Shown piece after piece: positions 42,776 through 53,657 of a DNA stretch of 64,000 nt; within the stretch, counting starts at the first letter, position 1; every line of letters begins with the position of its first letter. Location of the stretch: contig BLSF01000017.1 of the NCBI GenBank assembly GCA_012862575.1, positions 434,001-498,000 on the forward strand, read 5' to 3'. Source of the DNA: Parietichytrium sp. I65-24A. Lineage: Eukaryota; Sar; Bigyra; Thraustochytrida; Thraustochytriidae. Both the position numbers and the translations under genes were made by a program. The notes below the pieces were generated by a model. The model was given only the letters and a program-made list of their open reading frames with translations. It had not been told where the DNA came from and made no database searches.

Positions 42776-45445
42776 CTACTGCTGGGTAGGGAGAAACGTT
42801 TTTAAAGGGAGCGTGTGCTGGCAAGGAACAATTTTCACTCGAAAATATGGTCCATAAGTCTGTTGATCGACTGAAATCAGGAACGGAATTCGTTTGGTGG
42901 CGACAAGATCAACACTTCTGGCAAAATACTGGGACTGCTCCGACCTGATCGCGTCAGCAAGTGACTCAAGGTCCTTGAGCTTTTTGTCTCGCTTTTTGGC
43001 GGCCTCAATGAGGTATGAGGTGGAGCTCCGGCTCGCGATCCAATTAACTTCAAGCCAGTTCTGAGTCGGCGATACAGAGTTTGCCTGGGATTGGTAAGGC
43101 TGCAGAGCAATGCGAGGATTGTCAGAAGAGGATTCACGAAAGGCTGGGCAGTTGTTGACGGAGAAATGGAAAAACTCTTCGGGGATGAGCTCCTTCGTCT
43201 TTAGGAGGGGCGAGCCATCCAAATTGATCCCGAGAACCGATGCTTTGACTTCTGGTGTGCAGCCAGGGCACGCCGAGCTCCGATAGAATGCTTTGTCTCC
43301 GAGAACGTCATACCATTCGCTTTGGCTCCCGCACGGCTTCTCTTTAGGGACGGCATTTCCCAGAGTGGAAAAGAAGAATGATGAGGATGAGGCTGAAGAA
43401 GCGGATCCTGCGCTAGTAGCCCGGTCGCGCTTGTCAAGAGAGCAATCAGATAGATAGCGGTTCACCGCTGCATTGATGCCCAGCTCTACGCGGCAAACGA
43501 AGGGGATAACCGCAGTTGGTGATGTTGCATCAGAGCATTCTTCATCGCTCCAACAGTGACACTCAAAGATGCGAACCATGTGTGTTTCCCCAGCGCCATG
43601 AACATAGTCGGACAACAATCCGTACGCCAACCTCAGCGGATTCAAAGGATTCGTTGGCAACGCTTCTGCTGTCTCTGGCAAGTCTTGTGCAGTGTCTATG
43701 GTTGGACAAAATTTCAGCCACGTGCAAAACGGGCTGTACACGTGCCTCTTATACCACCTATCTTCTAGGGCAAGAGCGGCGCAAATGTCGTTCCTTCCGC
43801 CGGGAACAACGTAAAACTCACACATAGACCCAGAATCCGCCCCGTGCTCCTTGACGTGACACACGTAAGCGCACAAAGCTTTATGCAGTACCTCATTTCC
43901 CCCGAAAACTAGAACCTGCCTCGAAAACTGAAATATATCCGCGTCGGTTCGGCTTGTGGCACTGGCAGCGTTGCTCGTTTTTCCCATGCTTTGGTGAGTT
44001 TCCCCGGTTGTGTCCACAACTCTAAATTGGGCATGAGGCACCTCCACCCAGTGATGAAAGTCAAGCTCATCCTGCTGCTCTGCAATCTGCTGGAGAGAAA
44101 GAACTGCCCCTGCAGTGGTGCTGTTGAGTTCTTGTAAAATTGCGAGCTTTTTCTGGTAGCTAGACGAAGAGTCCAATTCAATGTCTCTGTCCGCTTGGCG
44201 GAGCATTCCGTACAACTGTGAAACCTTCTCTTCAGGGGCATTGTTGATTGCTTCATGCAAGTCCATCTCAACATCTTCCTTGAATCGTAGCCCAAGTTTC
44301 ACAGCGTTTAAGAGCAAGTCACGGCGAGACACAATACCACATGCTGCTTCTTCCTCTTGCTGCAAGCTGTCCAAAATTAGGTGATCATCAATAACAAATT
44401 TTGAAAGGAAAGAGCTGGAGTCTGTGACAAGCTGCACTTTGGAACCTCCTTTGACTGTGGCGTCAAGGCTCGGCCGCGCTTGCACCAGCCTCTCACGAAG
44501 ATTCCAACCGGGGTTCACAAACTCCTTGGCCAGCCGATCAGCAATTCGTTTGGCAAAAGCCGCGTGCGGTAGTGGCCAATATAAAAACTCCTCTCGAATT
44601 TGCTCTTCTAGTTGGGCAATCGTAGATCTACTGCTGCTTGTTGGGGGCCAGAATACGAGAAGTTCTCCTAAAATGTACAACATATTCATTAGTGCGCTCG
44701 CCACCTTGAATGGATGCCGCCGACTTGCCTTGAGGAGCCCCATGAAATTTTTGTCCAGACAGTCGTAAAGCTCTTTGCCGACATCGCGCTGACTAGAATG
44801 GGAATAATGCCGCAGGAAGCTGAACTCAAAAGGAAAGTCGGACAAAGTATTGCTACTATCATCCTCTTGCGCATAAGAGCAATCAACCAAAGCAAAATTC
44901 AGCAACGTATGGCCAGTTTTGGTGCTTCTGGCAAGGACGTTGTTCATGATTTTATTCAACCGCTCGATGGCCCAATGCCGGAAACGAACTTGATGACCTT
45001 GACAAGCGGCTTCCCAGAACCTTTTCGCAGACTGGAACCGCGGATTCTCCACATCGACCACATAGAATAAGTGGACAAAGTCGAGCGTGAAAATAAGACA
45101 ATGCAATGCATTCTCCCTGCGTGAGCTCGCGGCCACGTGAGCGGAACTCCCAAGACCGGCCTGATTTCCGTTTCCCGCCCCGGTCTGCACGGAAGAGTTG
45201 TCGTACCTATCTGCCGGAGAAGGAAAGCATGCGCCTCCCTTCTTTCGCTCGTGCCCCTCCACTTCAATTAACTTCTCCGCAAGCTCCGCCACAAAATCTG
45301 TAACGGATTGTTCGGACAAGTTTGCCCAAAACTGCAGATAGACTGCCAGTGATACTCCTGCGTTTCCCGATGTCACTGCTGATACGGCTTCTTTGATCGA
45401 AAGTCCCTTCCTATTTCCTAGTTTTCCTCTAAAGGCCACCTTCAT
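42776..45445 (-). CDS. Large protein of unknown function, possible remote PI3K p101/p84-like adaptor
   Basis: 889 residues from the ATG at 45445 (MKVAFRGKLGNRKG), one exon. The N-terminal half is helical with few low-complexity stretches. The C-terminal half contains VLVFGGNEVLHKALCAYV, CEFYVVPGG, LEDRWYKRHVYSPF, LRLAYGLLSDYVHGAGETH and PFVCRVELGI. The order and spacing of these (strand-rich FGG start, a DxWY-like element, a helical SxYL-like stretch, then a late strand) recall, from memory, the C-terminal part of p101/p84, the regulatory subunits of class IB PI3K. This is weak and unverified. A low-complexity Ser/Ala patch (about 685-700) interrupts it. Coding nature is secure from length; function is not. 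Confidence 0.78.
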   Translation of the reverse strand: MKVAFRGKLGNRKGLSIKEAVSAVTSGNAGVSLAVYLQFWANLSEQSVTDFVAELAEKLIEVEGHERKKGGACFPSPADRYDNSSVQTGAGNGNQAGLGSSAHVAASSRRENALHCLIFTLDFVHLFYVVDVENPRFQSAKRFWEAACQGHQVRFRHWAIERLNKIMNNVLARSTKTGHTLLNFALVDCSYAQEDDSSNTLSDFPFEFSFLRHYSHSSQRDVGKELYDCLDKNFMGLLKASRRHPFKVASALMNMLYILGELLVFWPPTSSSRSTIAQLEEQIREEFLYWPLPHAAFAKRIADRLAKEFVNPGWNLRERLVQARPSLDATVKGGSKVQLVTDSSSFLSKFVIDDHLILDSLQQEEEAACGIVSRRDLLLNAVKLGLRFKEDVEMDLHEAINNAPEEKVSQLYGMLRQADRDIELDSSSSYQKKLAILQELNSTTAGAVLSLQQIAEQQDELDFHHWVEVPHAQFRVVDTTGETHQSMGKTSNAASATSRTDADIFQFSRQVLVFGGNEVLHKALCAYVCHVKEHGADSGSMCEFYVVPGGRNDICAALALEDRWYKRHVYSPFCTWLKFCPTIDTAQDLPETAEALPTNPLNPLRLAYGLLSDYVHGAGETHMVRIFECHCWSDEECSDATSPTAVIPFVCRVELGINAAVNRYLSDCSLDKRDRATSAGSASSASSSSFFFSTLGNAVPKEKPCGSQSEWYDVLGDKAFYRSSACPGCTPEVKASVLGINLDGSPLLKTKELIPEEFFHFSVNNCPAFRESSSDNPRIALQPYQSQANSVSPTQNWLEVNWIASRSSTSYLIEAAKKRDKKLKDLESLADAIRSEQSQYFARSVDLVATKRIPFLISVDQQTYGPYFRVKIVPCQHTLPLKTFLPTQQ

Positions 45446-46461
45446 GTTTGCCGAATTTCCAAGCAAGCAGAAATATTGGTCCTATCGCCAGCCAGACCGC
45501 CTCACGCCTTGTGCGCGGTGCTTCCTTTGCGTATGACTTAAGCACAGCTTGACCTGAACGAAGTTCGGAACCAGCTCTTCAGGAAACACGATCCATAATA
45601 GAGCTTTCAAGCTCGACCAGAACAGCAACAAACTTGGCGAGGATTGGATGACTCTTGCCGACGTACCAAGCTGGCCTGGCACAGCGGAGTACAGAGAGAA
45701 CGGGCCGTCAAGTACGATGAAGACGCTCTGTTACCGGCCCACACGGTGTGCAGTATCGGGACAAGTGTTTTGGGGCACCTGTGCAGAAGTCAGAGTTCAG
45801 ATAACTCTCGACATCAAACGCGGTGAACAGGACGTTGGAAGGAACTCTGCCACCAGTATTGCAGTCAGAGATAGTGCGGTTGCCTTGAGAGCAGTGCGAG
45901 TTTTCACCGTGGCCGCGGACAGGACGACAACGGTAGTCTGTGCACCTCTTCATGAGGATCCCACAGTCACGGCCACTACGTGCCACTACGATTATTCTAT
46001 TCTGTTCGATTCTATTCACCTGTTCACTGAATGAATGAATGTTCTGAAATGATAGCAAGTCTAGTAGAGTCTACTCTACACCATCTACGCCGGCTACTGC
46101 AGCTCTGTAGCTACGAGATTCTGAGAGTGTAGAGTAGCAGATCAGCCTACTGGTTATTAAAGTCATAACACCTAATAAGCGTGACGTGTACACTCACAGC
46201 GTACTCAGCGTACAGTCACTAGACAGTACCCGAGTATACCCGAGTACTCAAATTCACAGTCAGTACGTACTACTACCGTGGGCACTCGTTGAGTCCCTTG
46301 GGTTGGCAAACAGTGTTCAAGGGCGACGCTTGGCACTTGGCAGTGAGTTTGGAGGCCAGTACGCGAGGTCTATCTGTCCTTTTTGGCGACTTTGGGTTCC
46401 GACGCAACAGGCTTCTATACCCTTTCTCAACAGAGTCCAGCTGACATCCCGCCAAAAGGTG
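45446..46461. other. Divergent promoter region
   Basis: About 1 kb between the starts of the orphan gene and the amino-acid transporter. A patch of gtac words lies at 46187-46275, directly upstream of the transporter. No other gene is recognised. Confidence 0.5.
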
Positions 46462-48300
46462 ATGCGTTGTCTCAGAAGAAAACCTCTCTGGGTTGTTGAA
46501 CAACAAGCTGAGGTCCCAGAGAGCCACAAGGTTTACGGCTTATTTTCTTTGCTCGCAGTTGGTGTTGGGTAAGTTAGTTTTTGAGGCTCGAAAAGCACAC
46601 GTAGTTGAAGGTTTGATTGCTAAAGGTCTTCTGCACTTAGACCCGAGGCGATGTGATGAAAGTTGGCACTCTGACGCATCGTTTTGTATTGCAATTAATG
46701 TAGAGGAGCCGTTGGAAGCGGTATTTTTGTGCTGAGTGGCGCCATCTCAAAAGAAGCCGCTGGCCCCGCAACCTGCGTTTCTTGGCTGATAGGAGGGCTC
46801 ATTTGCGCCGCCACTGCATTGGCATATGCAGAGCTCTCGTGTATTGTACCCTCGTCCGGATCATCGTATAGTTTTTCATATTACGCGCTCGGTGAAGGCT
46901 TTGGTGTGCTTGGCGCTTGGTTTTTAACTTTGGAGTATGGAGTCTCTGGAGCAGCAGTATCGAGGTCGTGGGGCGACAAGCTTTCCTTTTATGTGAGCGA
47001 CTTGGAAGTGCTGGGTTGTTCCAAAAACAGCTCTTGTTGGTTGAACTCATTAGGTGGCACTACAGTGAATCCTGCAGCAGCGCTCTTATGTTCGCTTTGT
47101 GTAGCGACTTTGCTTGGTGGCGTGGAACTAGGAAAGAAGTTTCTCAACGTGCTCGTTATTTTGAAGGTCGGCCTTGTGGTATTTGTCATCGTCGTCGGCT
47201 TCCAGCACTTTGACACAAAAAATCTCGACCCATTCCTGCCACCGCCAAGTGAGGAGGAGAACTTTGTCGGTGGGATGCACGGTGTGCTACTTGGGACCAC
47301 AATTGCTTTTTTTGGCTTTGTTGGCTTTGACGAAGTTTGTGCGCTGACGAACGAAGCAGTGCACCCGCATGATATTCCAAAAGCTGTCATTGGAACCATA
47401 TGCATCATTTCCACCCTTTACGTCTTGGCATCGCTCGCTTTAGTTGGCATGGTTCCGTATAGTTTCATAGATCCTGACGAAGGATTCGGGAGCGCCTTCG
47501 AATATGTGGGAGCCACTTGGGCGGTTCATGTCGTTATGATAGGGCAAATATTGGTTGTACTTCCAGCAGTTGTTCTTGTCAGCTTCCTGCCTCAGAGCCG
47601 GCTTCTTGCATCAATGGCGAAGGACGGAGTGTTGCCGTCTAAGTTTGCCGATCAGGATGCGAGCGGAAACCTACGCTGGGGTATCTTTGTCTCAGGAAGC
47701 GTTATGACATTGATTGCTCTGCTAGTGCCATTCCACAATCTCAGCGAGCTCATTAGTGGTGGCATCCTGTTGGCGTTCAATCTTTCCAATGCGAGCATTC
47801 TTGTAATACGCAGTGGCAATGATGTCTTTGCTTTGCGGGCAGTCGGTGGGTTTGTGGTCCTCAGCGGAATTGCCGGCTTTGTCCTTTTCAAAACTGACAT
47901 CCTTGCTGCTCACATTGCGCTTGTATTGAGTTGCATCGCTTACCTCACATGGCTAGCTCGGTATACCTGTGCTGCGAGAGAATCTTGCATCAAAGGGTTC
48001 TCCATGCCTGGTGTTCCATTTGTGCCTGGCCTAGCAATACTTGCGAATTGGGGATTACTCGCTCAACTGAGTTGGGACGGCCTTACTCAAGTATGCTACC
48101 TACTTGCAATTGCGATTGTTCAGTATGCTCTTTTTCTCTTGTGCAACATGGCATACTCCAATCATGACTTGGTTAGCGATGTTGACAAGAACGTGAGCGG
48201 TTCAATCGACGCAAGGCTTGGCGCTCGAGACAGTGATTCTATTTCTAGTAATCCGGACGGGGAAGGAGGTTTCGTCCAGGTCGAACTTGCAAGGATTTGA
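46462..48300 (+). CDS. Cationic amino-acid transporter-like permease (APC superfamily, SLC7A CAT)
   Basis: Two exons: 46462-46568 and 46704-48300, with an intron at 46569-46703 (GTAAGT...TGTAG). Splicing restores the first transmembrane segment, VYGLFSLLAVGVG joined to GAVGSGIFVLSGA, the APC substrate-binding GSGIF loop, which neither exon contains alone. The product has about 567 residues. The N-terminus starts MRCLRRKPLWVVEQQAEVP, like the short cytoplasmic arm of CAT proteins. Many hydrophobic segments follow, with FFGFVGFDEVCALTNEAVHP in the position of the CAT GFDxxAxxxEE motif. The tail is hydrophilic (SIDARLGARDSDS). Likely imports amino acids at the plasma or vacuolar membrane; substrate unproven. 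Confidence 0.9.
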
Positions 48301-48414
48301 CTCATGCGACCGGGGCATGCGCTCAGAAGCAGCCGACATGGTCACATGTGCGAGAAGAAAAGAAATCACGGTGAGCTTTAATGAAGTATAACGGTCGAAG
48401 TAAAATTGTTGTGT

Positions 48415-50190
48415 TTATATCATTGGAGATACGGGCGAGAGGCTGAGCTGCATGTGCCTCTCTTCATCGATGGACGGCAAGATACAAATTGAGCAAATGC
48501 TCGCCCTGTCGTCATCTTCGGGGCAGTAGGCCTCGGGGGCAGATACGGAGTTGGTCGTTTTGATCGTTTGCTGCAAGTCTAATACCTGTTGCATCGCTTC
48601 ATCCCGCTCCTTCACTGCTTGATCTAACTTCATTTTCAAGTCTGCAGTTTCTGTCACGAGGCGAATGGACTCTCTACGCTTCATACTTAGCTCGTCCGAA
48701 GTCCTTTCCTGGCGCTGTTTCATGTTCGCAATTGCGGCCAAGAGTGATTCCGTCCTTGTGAGTGCTGCTCCGTTTCGCTTCTTGCTGCGCTTGGGGGACA
48801 GATGCAGGAGTGGAATCAGGCGACTCAAAATATTTGGCTTGCGCTTCAAAGATTCATGTTGAAGCGAGAACCGGAGGTCAATCAAGCGGTCTTCGACATC
48901 TTGCTTCTCATCTTCCAGCACCATGATTCGGCTCTTCAACTCCGCTACAATTGTTTTCGCCATCTGAGGATCGGAGTAAATTTCCTCCGCGCTCTCTCGC
49001 ATTTCTCGAGTTTGCTGCCTCTTCAAGAATTGGCTTTGAGCATCTCTTAAACTCCATTGGGTACACGCAGTCGCTGTGCTGACCTTTTGCTGTTTCTCTG
49101 AAAGTTGGCTAGCGCAAGACTGAGCCTCGTTGAGAGCTTGGTTAAGCTGCTGCTTCAAAGCGTCATTTTGCTTTCTCAATTGGTCTGCGCGGTGCTTCAT
49201 CGCGTTCAGTTGCGATTCAAACTCCTTTGAGCTGGATACCAACGCCATTTCGGTTTTAGTAAGCTGCTTTTGTACTTTAGCTGGGACAACGTCGCAAGCC
49301 TGTTCAGCAATGCGGCACCTGAGTTTTGTTTTTGCTAGGAGAATGGAGTCAACAGGCGAAATCTTGGTAGCTTTCGTTTCAAGGTCCACCGTTGTCTGCT
49401 TGTCGCCGACGATCAATGTGCGAAACTTGGACGTGGCAATGAGATATTTGCAGTCACCATCTTCTCTTGATGTTTCAACACCTTTTTGAATTACTTCGCC
49501 ATCCGAAGTGCAAATAACCATTTCCCATTCGCCGCTCTCATTAATTTGAACTTTGGACCCGTCCGAAAACGTTCGGAGTGTTTGCAGGATATGAGGCGAG
49601 TGAGCAAATGATTTTGATGATTTTTCCAACGACCCGCTTTTTGTCCGAATGACCTCCTCAGCGCCAGGGTTGTGCTGCTCTTTTCTTCCATCTGGAAAAA
49701 GCTTGATGGTGACTCCATTTGCTCTGGTCTCGGTCACAATGCCGTCAGCAGAGACTACCAGACTTGTGCCGTTCGACCTGGTTTCGATTCTGGTTCCGTC
49801 GCTAAGGAGCTTGATCTCCGAGTTATCCTTGAAATTTCGCTGTATTTTGGTGCCGTCAGGCAATAGTTCGATCTCCGTACTTGAAGCGGGGTCTTTTTGA
49901 ATTTGTCGCCCTCCTGGAAAAACGACCAATGTAACCCCTTCTTTGGTGGTCTGCTCTCTTCTCCCGTCCTTGAACTCAGTGACAACTGTTCCGTTCTTGA
50001 ACTCCTTTTTTCTCGTCACCTCCATTGTGAGTTCCTCCTGCCCGACGCCTCGCTCCTCTTGCCCTTCGCAAGATTTTCCATCAAACTCCGACTCGCCCGG
50101 AACCATGGTCTTTTCGGGCATGACGCGTTCACTCGGATCCTGAGCGACGCTGTCGTGCGCCTGATTTGTTTCGAGCCCTTTCTGGCTCAT
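48415..50190 (-). CDS. G-box (Tcp10_C-like) beta-repeat and coiled-coil protein
   Basis: 591 residues, one exon, ATG at 50190. Residues about 55-220 are a ladder of short beta units of the form xNGTxxxxxxDGRxxx: KEFKNGTVVTEFKDGRRE, FPGGRQIQKD, LPDGTKIQRN, LSDGTRIETRSNGT, SADGIVTETRANGV and FPDGRKEQHN. This is the signature of the G-box of the Tcp10/CPAP (CENPJ) C-terminal domain, a single-layer beta sheet that binds STIL in animal centriole assembly. The C-terminal half is coiled coil, broken by a basic KRSKKRNG stretch. It is not a CPAP orthologue by length; several G-box coiled-coil proteins exist in ciliated eukaryotes. A centriole/basal-body role is an inference. It converges on the transporter, 114 bases apart. 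Confidence 0.82.
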   Translation of the reverse strand: MSQKGLETNQAHDSVAQDPSERVMPEKTMVPGESEFDGKSCEGQEERGVGQEELTMEVTRKKEFKNGTVVTEFKDGRREQTTKEGVTLVVFPGGRQIQKDPASSTEIELLPDGTKIQRNFKDNSEIKLLSDGTRIETRSNGTSLVVSADGIVTETRANGVTIKLFPDGRKEQHNPGAEEVIRTKSGSLEKSSKSFAHSPHILQTLRTFSDGSKVQINESGEWEMVICTSDGEVIQKGVETSREDGDCKYLIATSKFRTLIVGDKQTTVDLETKATKISPVDSILLAKTKLRCRIAEQACDVVPAKVQKQLTKTEMALVSSSKEFESQLNAMKHRADQLRKQNDALKQQLNQALNEAQSCASQLSEKQQKVSTATACTQWSLRDAQSQFLKRQQTREMRESAEEIYSDPQMAKTIVAELKSRIMVLEDEKQDVEDRLIDLRFSLQHESLKRKPNILSRLIPLLHLSPKRSKKRNGAALTRTESLLAAIANMKQRQERTSDELSMKRRESIRLVTETADLKMKLDQAVKERDEAMQQVLDLQQTIKTTNSVSAPEAYCPEDDDRASICSICILPSIDEERHMQLSLSPVSPMI

Positions 50191-51161
50191 TGCTCCGCTT
50201 GCACTGGCAAGCCCAGCTCGCCTTATGATTCCCGGGACTTCGCCAATACTTCCGTGTCTCTTTACGTGTCACAGTCCAGCGGCCTTCAGCTCGCGAACTC
50301 GCCGCCCCACAACCCACGGAACTCCGTGAAGTGGGCTGAGCACTCAGTCAGAATTGTGCTGCTTTACAAAGTCAAAATCAAAATTCGAATCCTTCTGGGA
50401 ACAGACAAAAGAAGCGGCAGAAGGCAGGCAGAATACACGCTGTCTTCTGTCCTTCTTCAGTTGTGACGGACACATGCGCGCCTTCAGCCCGAGTGGAAGC
50501 TGGAGCCTATCGATCTGCACAGCAAATGGCTGGTCATGTAACTGACAGTGAAGTTGTTGTAGCGGGCAATCAACCGTGAGAAATCTGTTTACCTCAGGTG
50601 GTTGTGGAGACCTGACTCAGCTCAATCGTCAGTGAAGCAAAACCCATCTGCAGCTCAGACCCCTCTGGCTTGCCAAAATTGGTTTGCTCCGGTTGGTCAT
50701 TTTCCTCCATCTCTACTACACGAGCTTGTAGAAAACTACTACTACTAGAGACGTAATTCTTCCAAAGTAATCCATAGCTCGACAGATAGCCGTTGACGGA
50801 CGGTGAGAAAACTGAAGACCTACGCACCTACGAATACTTTTTTGTTATTCTATCAACAAGGTCAAGATCAAGAAATTATGAGCAGTACCGGTACTGTCAC
50901 AATGGCGTACCAGGAGAGCGAAAATTATGGTAGTTCGTGTTTTACATTCAAGATCTAGTTTCAGGCACGGTTGTTGTCTCACATCCGCCCAAATTCGCCA
51001 TATAAATTGCTGGGTGGCGGTCAAAGTTTGAACGCCACCCTGGCACCGTACATGACCTCTCTGGGATATCATTGCCGTTCTCGATCGATCTTCTGCAAGT
51101 TGTGTGAAAGAAATTGCTTTCACAAAGAAAGGTTCAAAGAGGTGCCCCGTCGGCTTGTTTG
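50191..51161. other. Intergenic between G-box and ABCF genes
   Basis: About 970 bases upstream of the G-box gene with a caccatt-free, AT-balanced composition. A cagtaccggtactg palindrome lies at 50883-50896. No gene is recognised. Confidence 0.5.
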
Positions 51162-53657
51162 TCACATTTGGGCCAAATCAAAGTTGCGCCCGATAAACTC
51201 CTGAAAGCGACGAAGGACGAAAACCTTGGGCTCTTCGTCAGCCTCGGGCAGAGAGCATTGTATCGAACGTGTCTTTGGGTCAAATACCCAAAGTTTCTGA
51301 CATGTTTCGCTGAGGAACGCGCTGTCATGCGATATCACCAAAACGGTGCCGTTGAAGCTCTTGAGGGCCTCCGCGAGAACATCGATAGAATCCAGGTCCA
51401 GGTGCGCAGTAGGCTCATCCAAAATTAACATCTGTGGTCGTCTGTATGACTCTACCGCGAAAACCACCCTCGACTTTTGACCTCCACTGAGCGTAGAGAC
51501 CGGTCGCAAGGCTAAATTGCCAGTTAACCCATAGCTCCCAAGATACACTCGCGCCTCTTCGACTGTCTGGCAGTCCACTGTGCCCGGTCCTCGTGGGAGA
51601 TCCAGAATAATTTCCGCTGCCGTCTTCTCCTGAGGCAAACGAGCTAGCATATCTTGGTGAAATACCGCGAGGTCAAGTTTCGAGACTGAGCTCGTGAGGG
51701 CTCCTGCAAGCGGTTTAATTGACTCGATCAAAAGTTGCAGCAACGTGGACTTGCCAACACCATTCGGCCCTATGATTCCGACACGGTCGCCGCCATTGAC
51801 CTGTGCGGTGAAGTCAGAGACTAGAGGGCATTCTGGATCCCAGCCGTACGAGACACTGTCCAGCTGCAAGAGAACCTTTTCAGGTCTCGAGTCCGCAAGC
51901 GCAGCCGGAAATTTAAAGTGAAGGGGTTTCTCGTCAAAATCCAGCGCCGAGGGAAGTCCGTACCAGCCATCTTTGCTCTGTTTCCAGTATTTTCCATCGC
52001 CTCTTCCTAAACCCATTCTGTCGATTTTCTCGAGTTGCTTTTTCTTGGAGCGAATTTGTTTCTGCTTCTTCTGATCTCCGCCTTTGGACTTTTTATCTTT
52101 CGATGCACGCTGCTGGGTTTCAATGTAGCTTTTCAGTTCGTCTTTTCTCTTTTCTTGAACTGCAACTTTCGCCTCTAGCCCAAGCCGGTGCTGAGTCAGC
52201 ATTTCCCGATACTCGTCGTACGTGCCAGCAAAATATGCCATCTGCTTCTTACGCATCACCAGCAGTTCTTCCGTGACGGAATTAATAAATGATCTGTCAT
52301 GGCTAATGAGGAGAACTGTTCCTGAGAAATTATCCTTGTCCATGAGGTACCTCTTAAGCCACTCCACGCCCAGGGCATCAAGAGCGTTTGTAGGCTCATC
52401 CAGCAAGAGAATGTCAGGCTTCATGAAGAGCGTCCCGCAAAGAGCACACCGCATTCGCCATCCCCCAGAAAGCTCTTCGGTCGTTTTCGACAGCAGTTGA
52501 TCAGTGAAGCCCACCTTTCGCAGCTGAGCCTCAGCACGGGAATCAGCATCCCACGCGCTGATCTGCTCCAGACGCTCGTATACCTCCGTCAAGCGCTTCT
52601 GCACGGCATCGCTATTTTCCTGTGAAGAATCTTCCCCGCTCTCTAAAACTGAGAGAATGTCTTCCTCCTCTTTGAGTAATCTCGTGCGCTCAAAGTCGAA
52701 TCGAAGAACGTAATCTACAGGCCTGAGCTCGGAGCCTTTGAGCTCTTGCTCTACGTACTGGGCTCGGAGCCAAGGTGGAAAGCCAGGTAGTGTTCCCATC
52801 GCAATCCTTCGGAGTAAAGTTGTCTTCCCACAACCGTTCCTCCCGGTTAGGCAATATCGTTTCCCATAATTCAGCTTCAGTGTTGCATTCGTTAGCAGAG
52901 TTTGTTCGTCACGAGCCATAGTCACGTTTTGAACAAGGACATCTAGAGTTTCCCCGGTCACTCGCTGGACGCCACGTCCTCCAGCGCCACGTCCTCCCCA
53001 CGGAATCCCAAGTCGCAGACATTCAAGCCAAGCACTGCTGTAATCGTCATCATCCAGCTCTTCTATGCCTTCAGCAATTGCGAAGTCTTGCCGTCTCCAC
53101 TGACTGCTTCCCATCCAAGTTTTGTGGAAGCGCTCAAATCTTTTGGTTCGAAATTCCCCTTCTTTGGGGGCATTGAGTGCTGCCATCTCTTCGGTGTGTT
53201 TGTCTCGCTCGATTTTGTTCCTCGCGCTACGAGATAATTTGTTCTCCGCATTTGTGGGTCCCTCGGCCTTCTTGTGTGGAGCTTTGGGAGGCCCAACCTC
53301 TTCACGAATGGACTCATTGGCGGCTTTCTGTTCTGGCGCTTTCTCGACGCTTTCCAGCGTGTTGAGCCTTGATAGCTGCTCTTCCGTGAGCGCTTGCGCC
53401 ATTCCCGTTTCTTGTGTGCTCCCATCGTCCAGATTCACGCTTGCGCACTCCGACACAGCCCGGATGAAGCCTTCAAACAATTCTTCAGACACCTCGTCCT
53501 CCACAATTCCACTCAGGAGTTCGCGCACGTCAGATCGCTCGACTTCCTCCCCGCCCAGAACCTCCAAAAGATACTCCACCGCGTCCTCGTCCACGCTGTC
53601 GCCCTTGAGCTTGCTAACCTGGGCGAGAACAGTCTCGCGTAGGTCTCTGTCCGCCAT
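51162..53657 (-). CDS. ABCF-family ATPase (GCN20/ABCF3-like)
   Basis: 831 residues from the ATG at 53657 (MADRDLRETVLAQVSK), one exon. Two ABC cassettes without membrane segments define the ABCF family. Cassette 1 has Walker A GRNGCGKTT (about 271-279), signature LSGGW and Walker B LLLDEPTNALD. Cassette 2 has GPNGVGKST (about 629-637), LSGGQ and LILDEPTAHLD. A Lys-rich linker (DKKSKGGDQKKQKQ) lies between them. The ~210-residue N-terminal extension begins with helices and continues with a charged, probably disordered part, as in GCN20/ABCF3. These proteins act on ribosomes or in the GCN1-GCN2 amino-acid stress response. The frame is open above the chosen ATG but holds no earlier ATG. Confidence 0.94.
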   Translation of the reverse strand: MADRDLRETVLAQVSKLKGDSVDEDAVEYLLEVLGGEEVERSDVRELLSGIVEDEVSEELFEGFIRAVSECASVNLDDGSTQETGMAQALTEEQLSRLNTLESVEKAPEQKAANESIREEVGPPKAPHKKAEGPTNAENKLSRSARNKIERDKHTEEMAALNAPKEGEFRTKRFERFHKTWMGSSQWRRQDFAIAEGIEELDDDDYSSAWLECLRLGIPWGGRGAGGRGVQRVTGETLDVLVQNVTMARDEQTLLTNATLKLNYGKRYCLTGRNGCGKTTLLRRIAMGTLPGFPPWLRAQYVEQELKGSELRPVDYVLRFDFERTRLLKEEEDILSVLESGEDSSQENSDAVQKRLTEVYERLEQISAWDADSRAEAQLRKVGFTDQLLSKTTEELSGGWRMRCALCGTLFMKPDILLLDEPTNALDALGVEWLKRYLMDKDNFSGTVLLISHDRSFINSVTEELLVMRKKQMAYFAGTYDEYREMLTQHRLGLEAKVAVQEKRKDELKSYIETQQRASKDKKSKGGDQKKQKQIRSKKKQLEKIDRMGLGRGDGKYWKQSKDGWYGLPSALDFDEKPLHFKFPAALADSRPEKVLLQLDSVSYGWDPECPLVSDFTAQVNGGDRVGIIGPNGVGKSTLLQLLIESIKPLAGALTSSVSKLDLAVFHQDMLARLPQEKTAAEIILDLPRGPGTVDCQTVEEARVYLGSYGLTGNLALRPVSTLSGGQKSRVVFAVESYRRPQMLILDEPTAHLDLDSIDVLAEALKSFNGTVLVISHDSAFLSETCQKLWVFDPKTRSIQCSLPEADEEPKVFVLRRFQEFIGRNFDLAQM

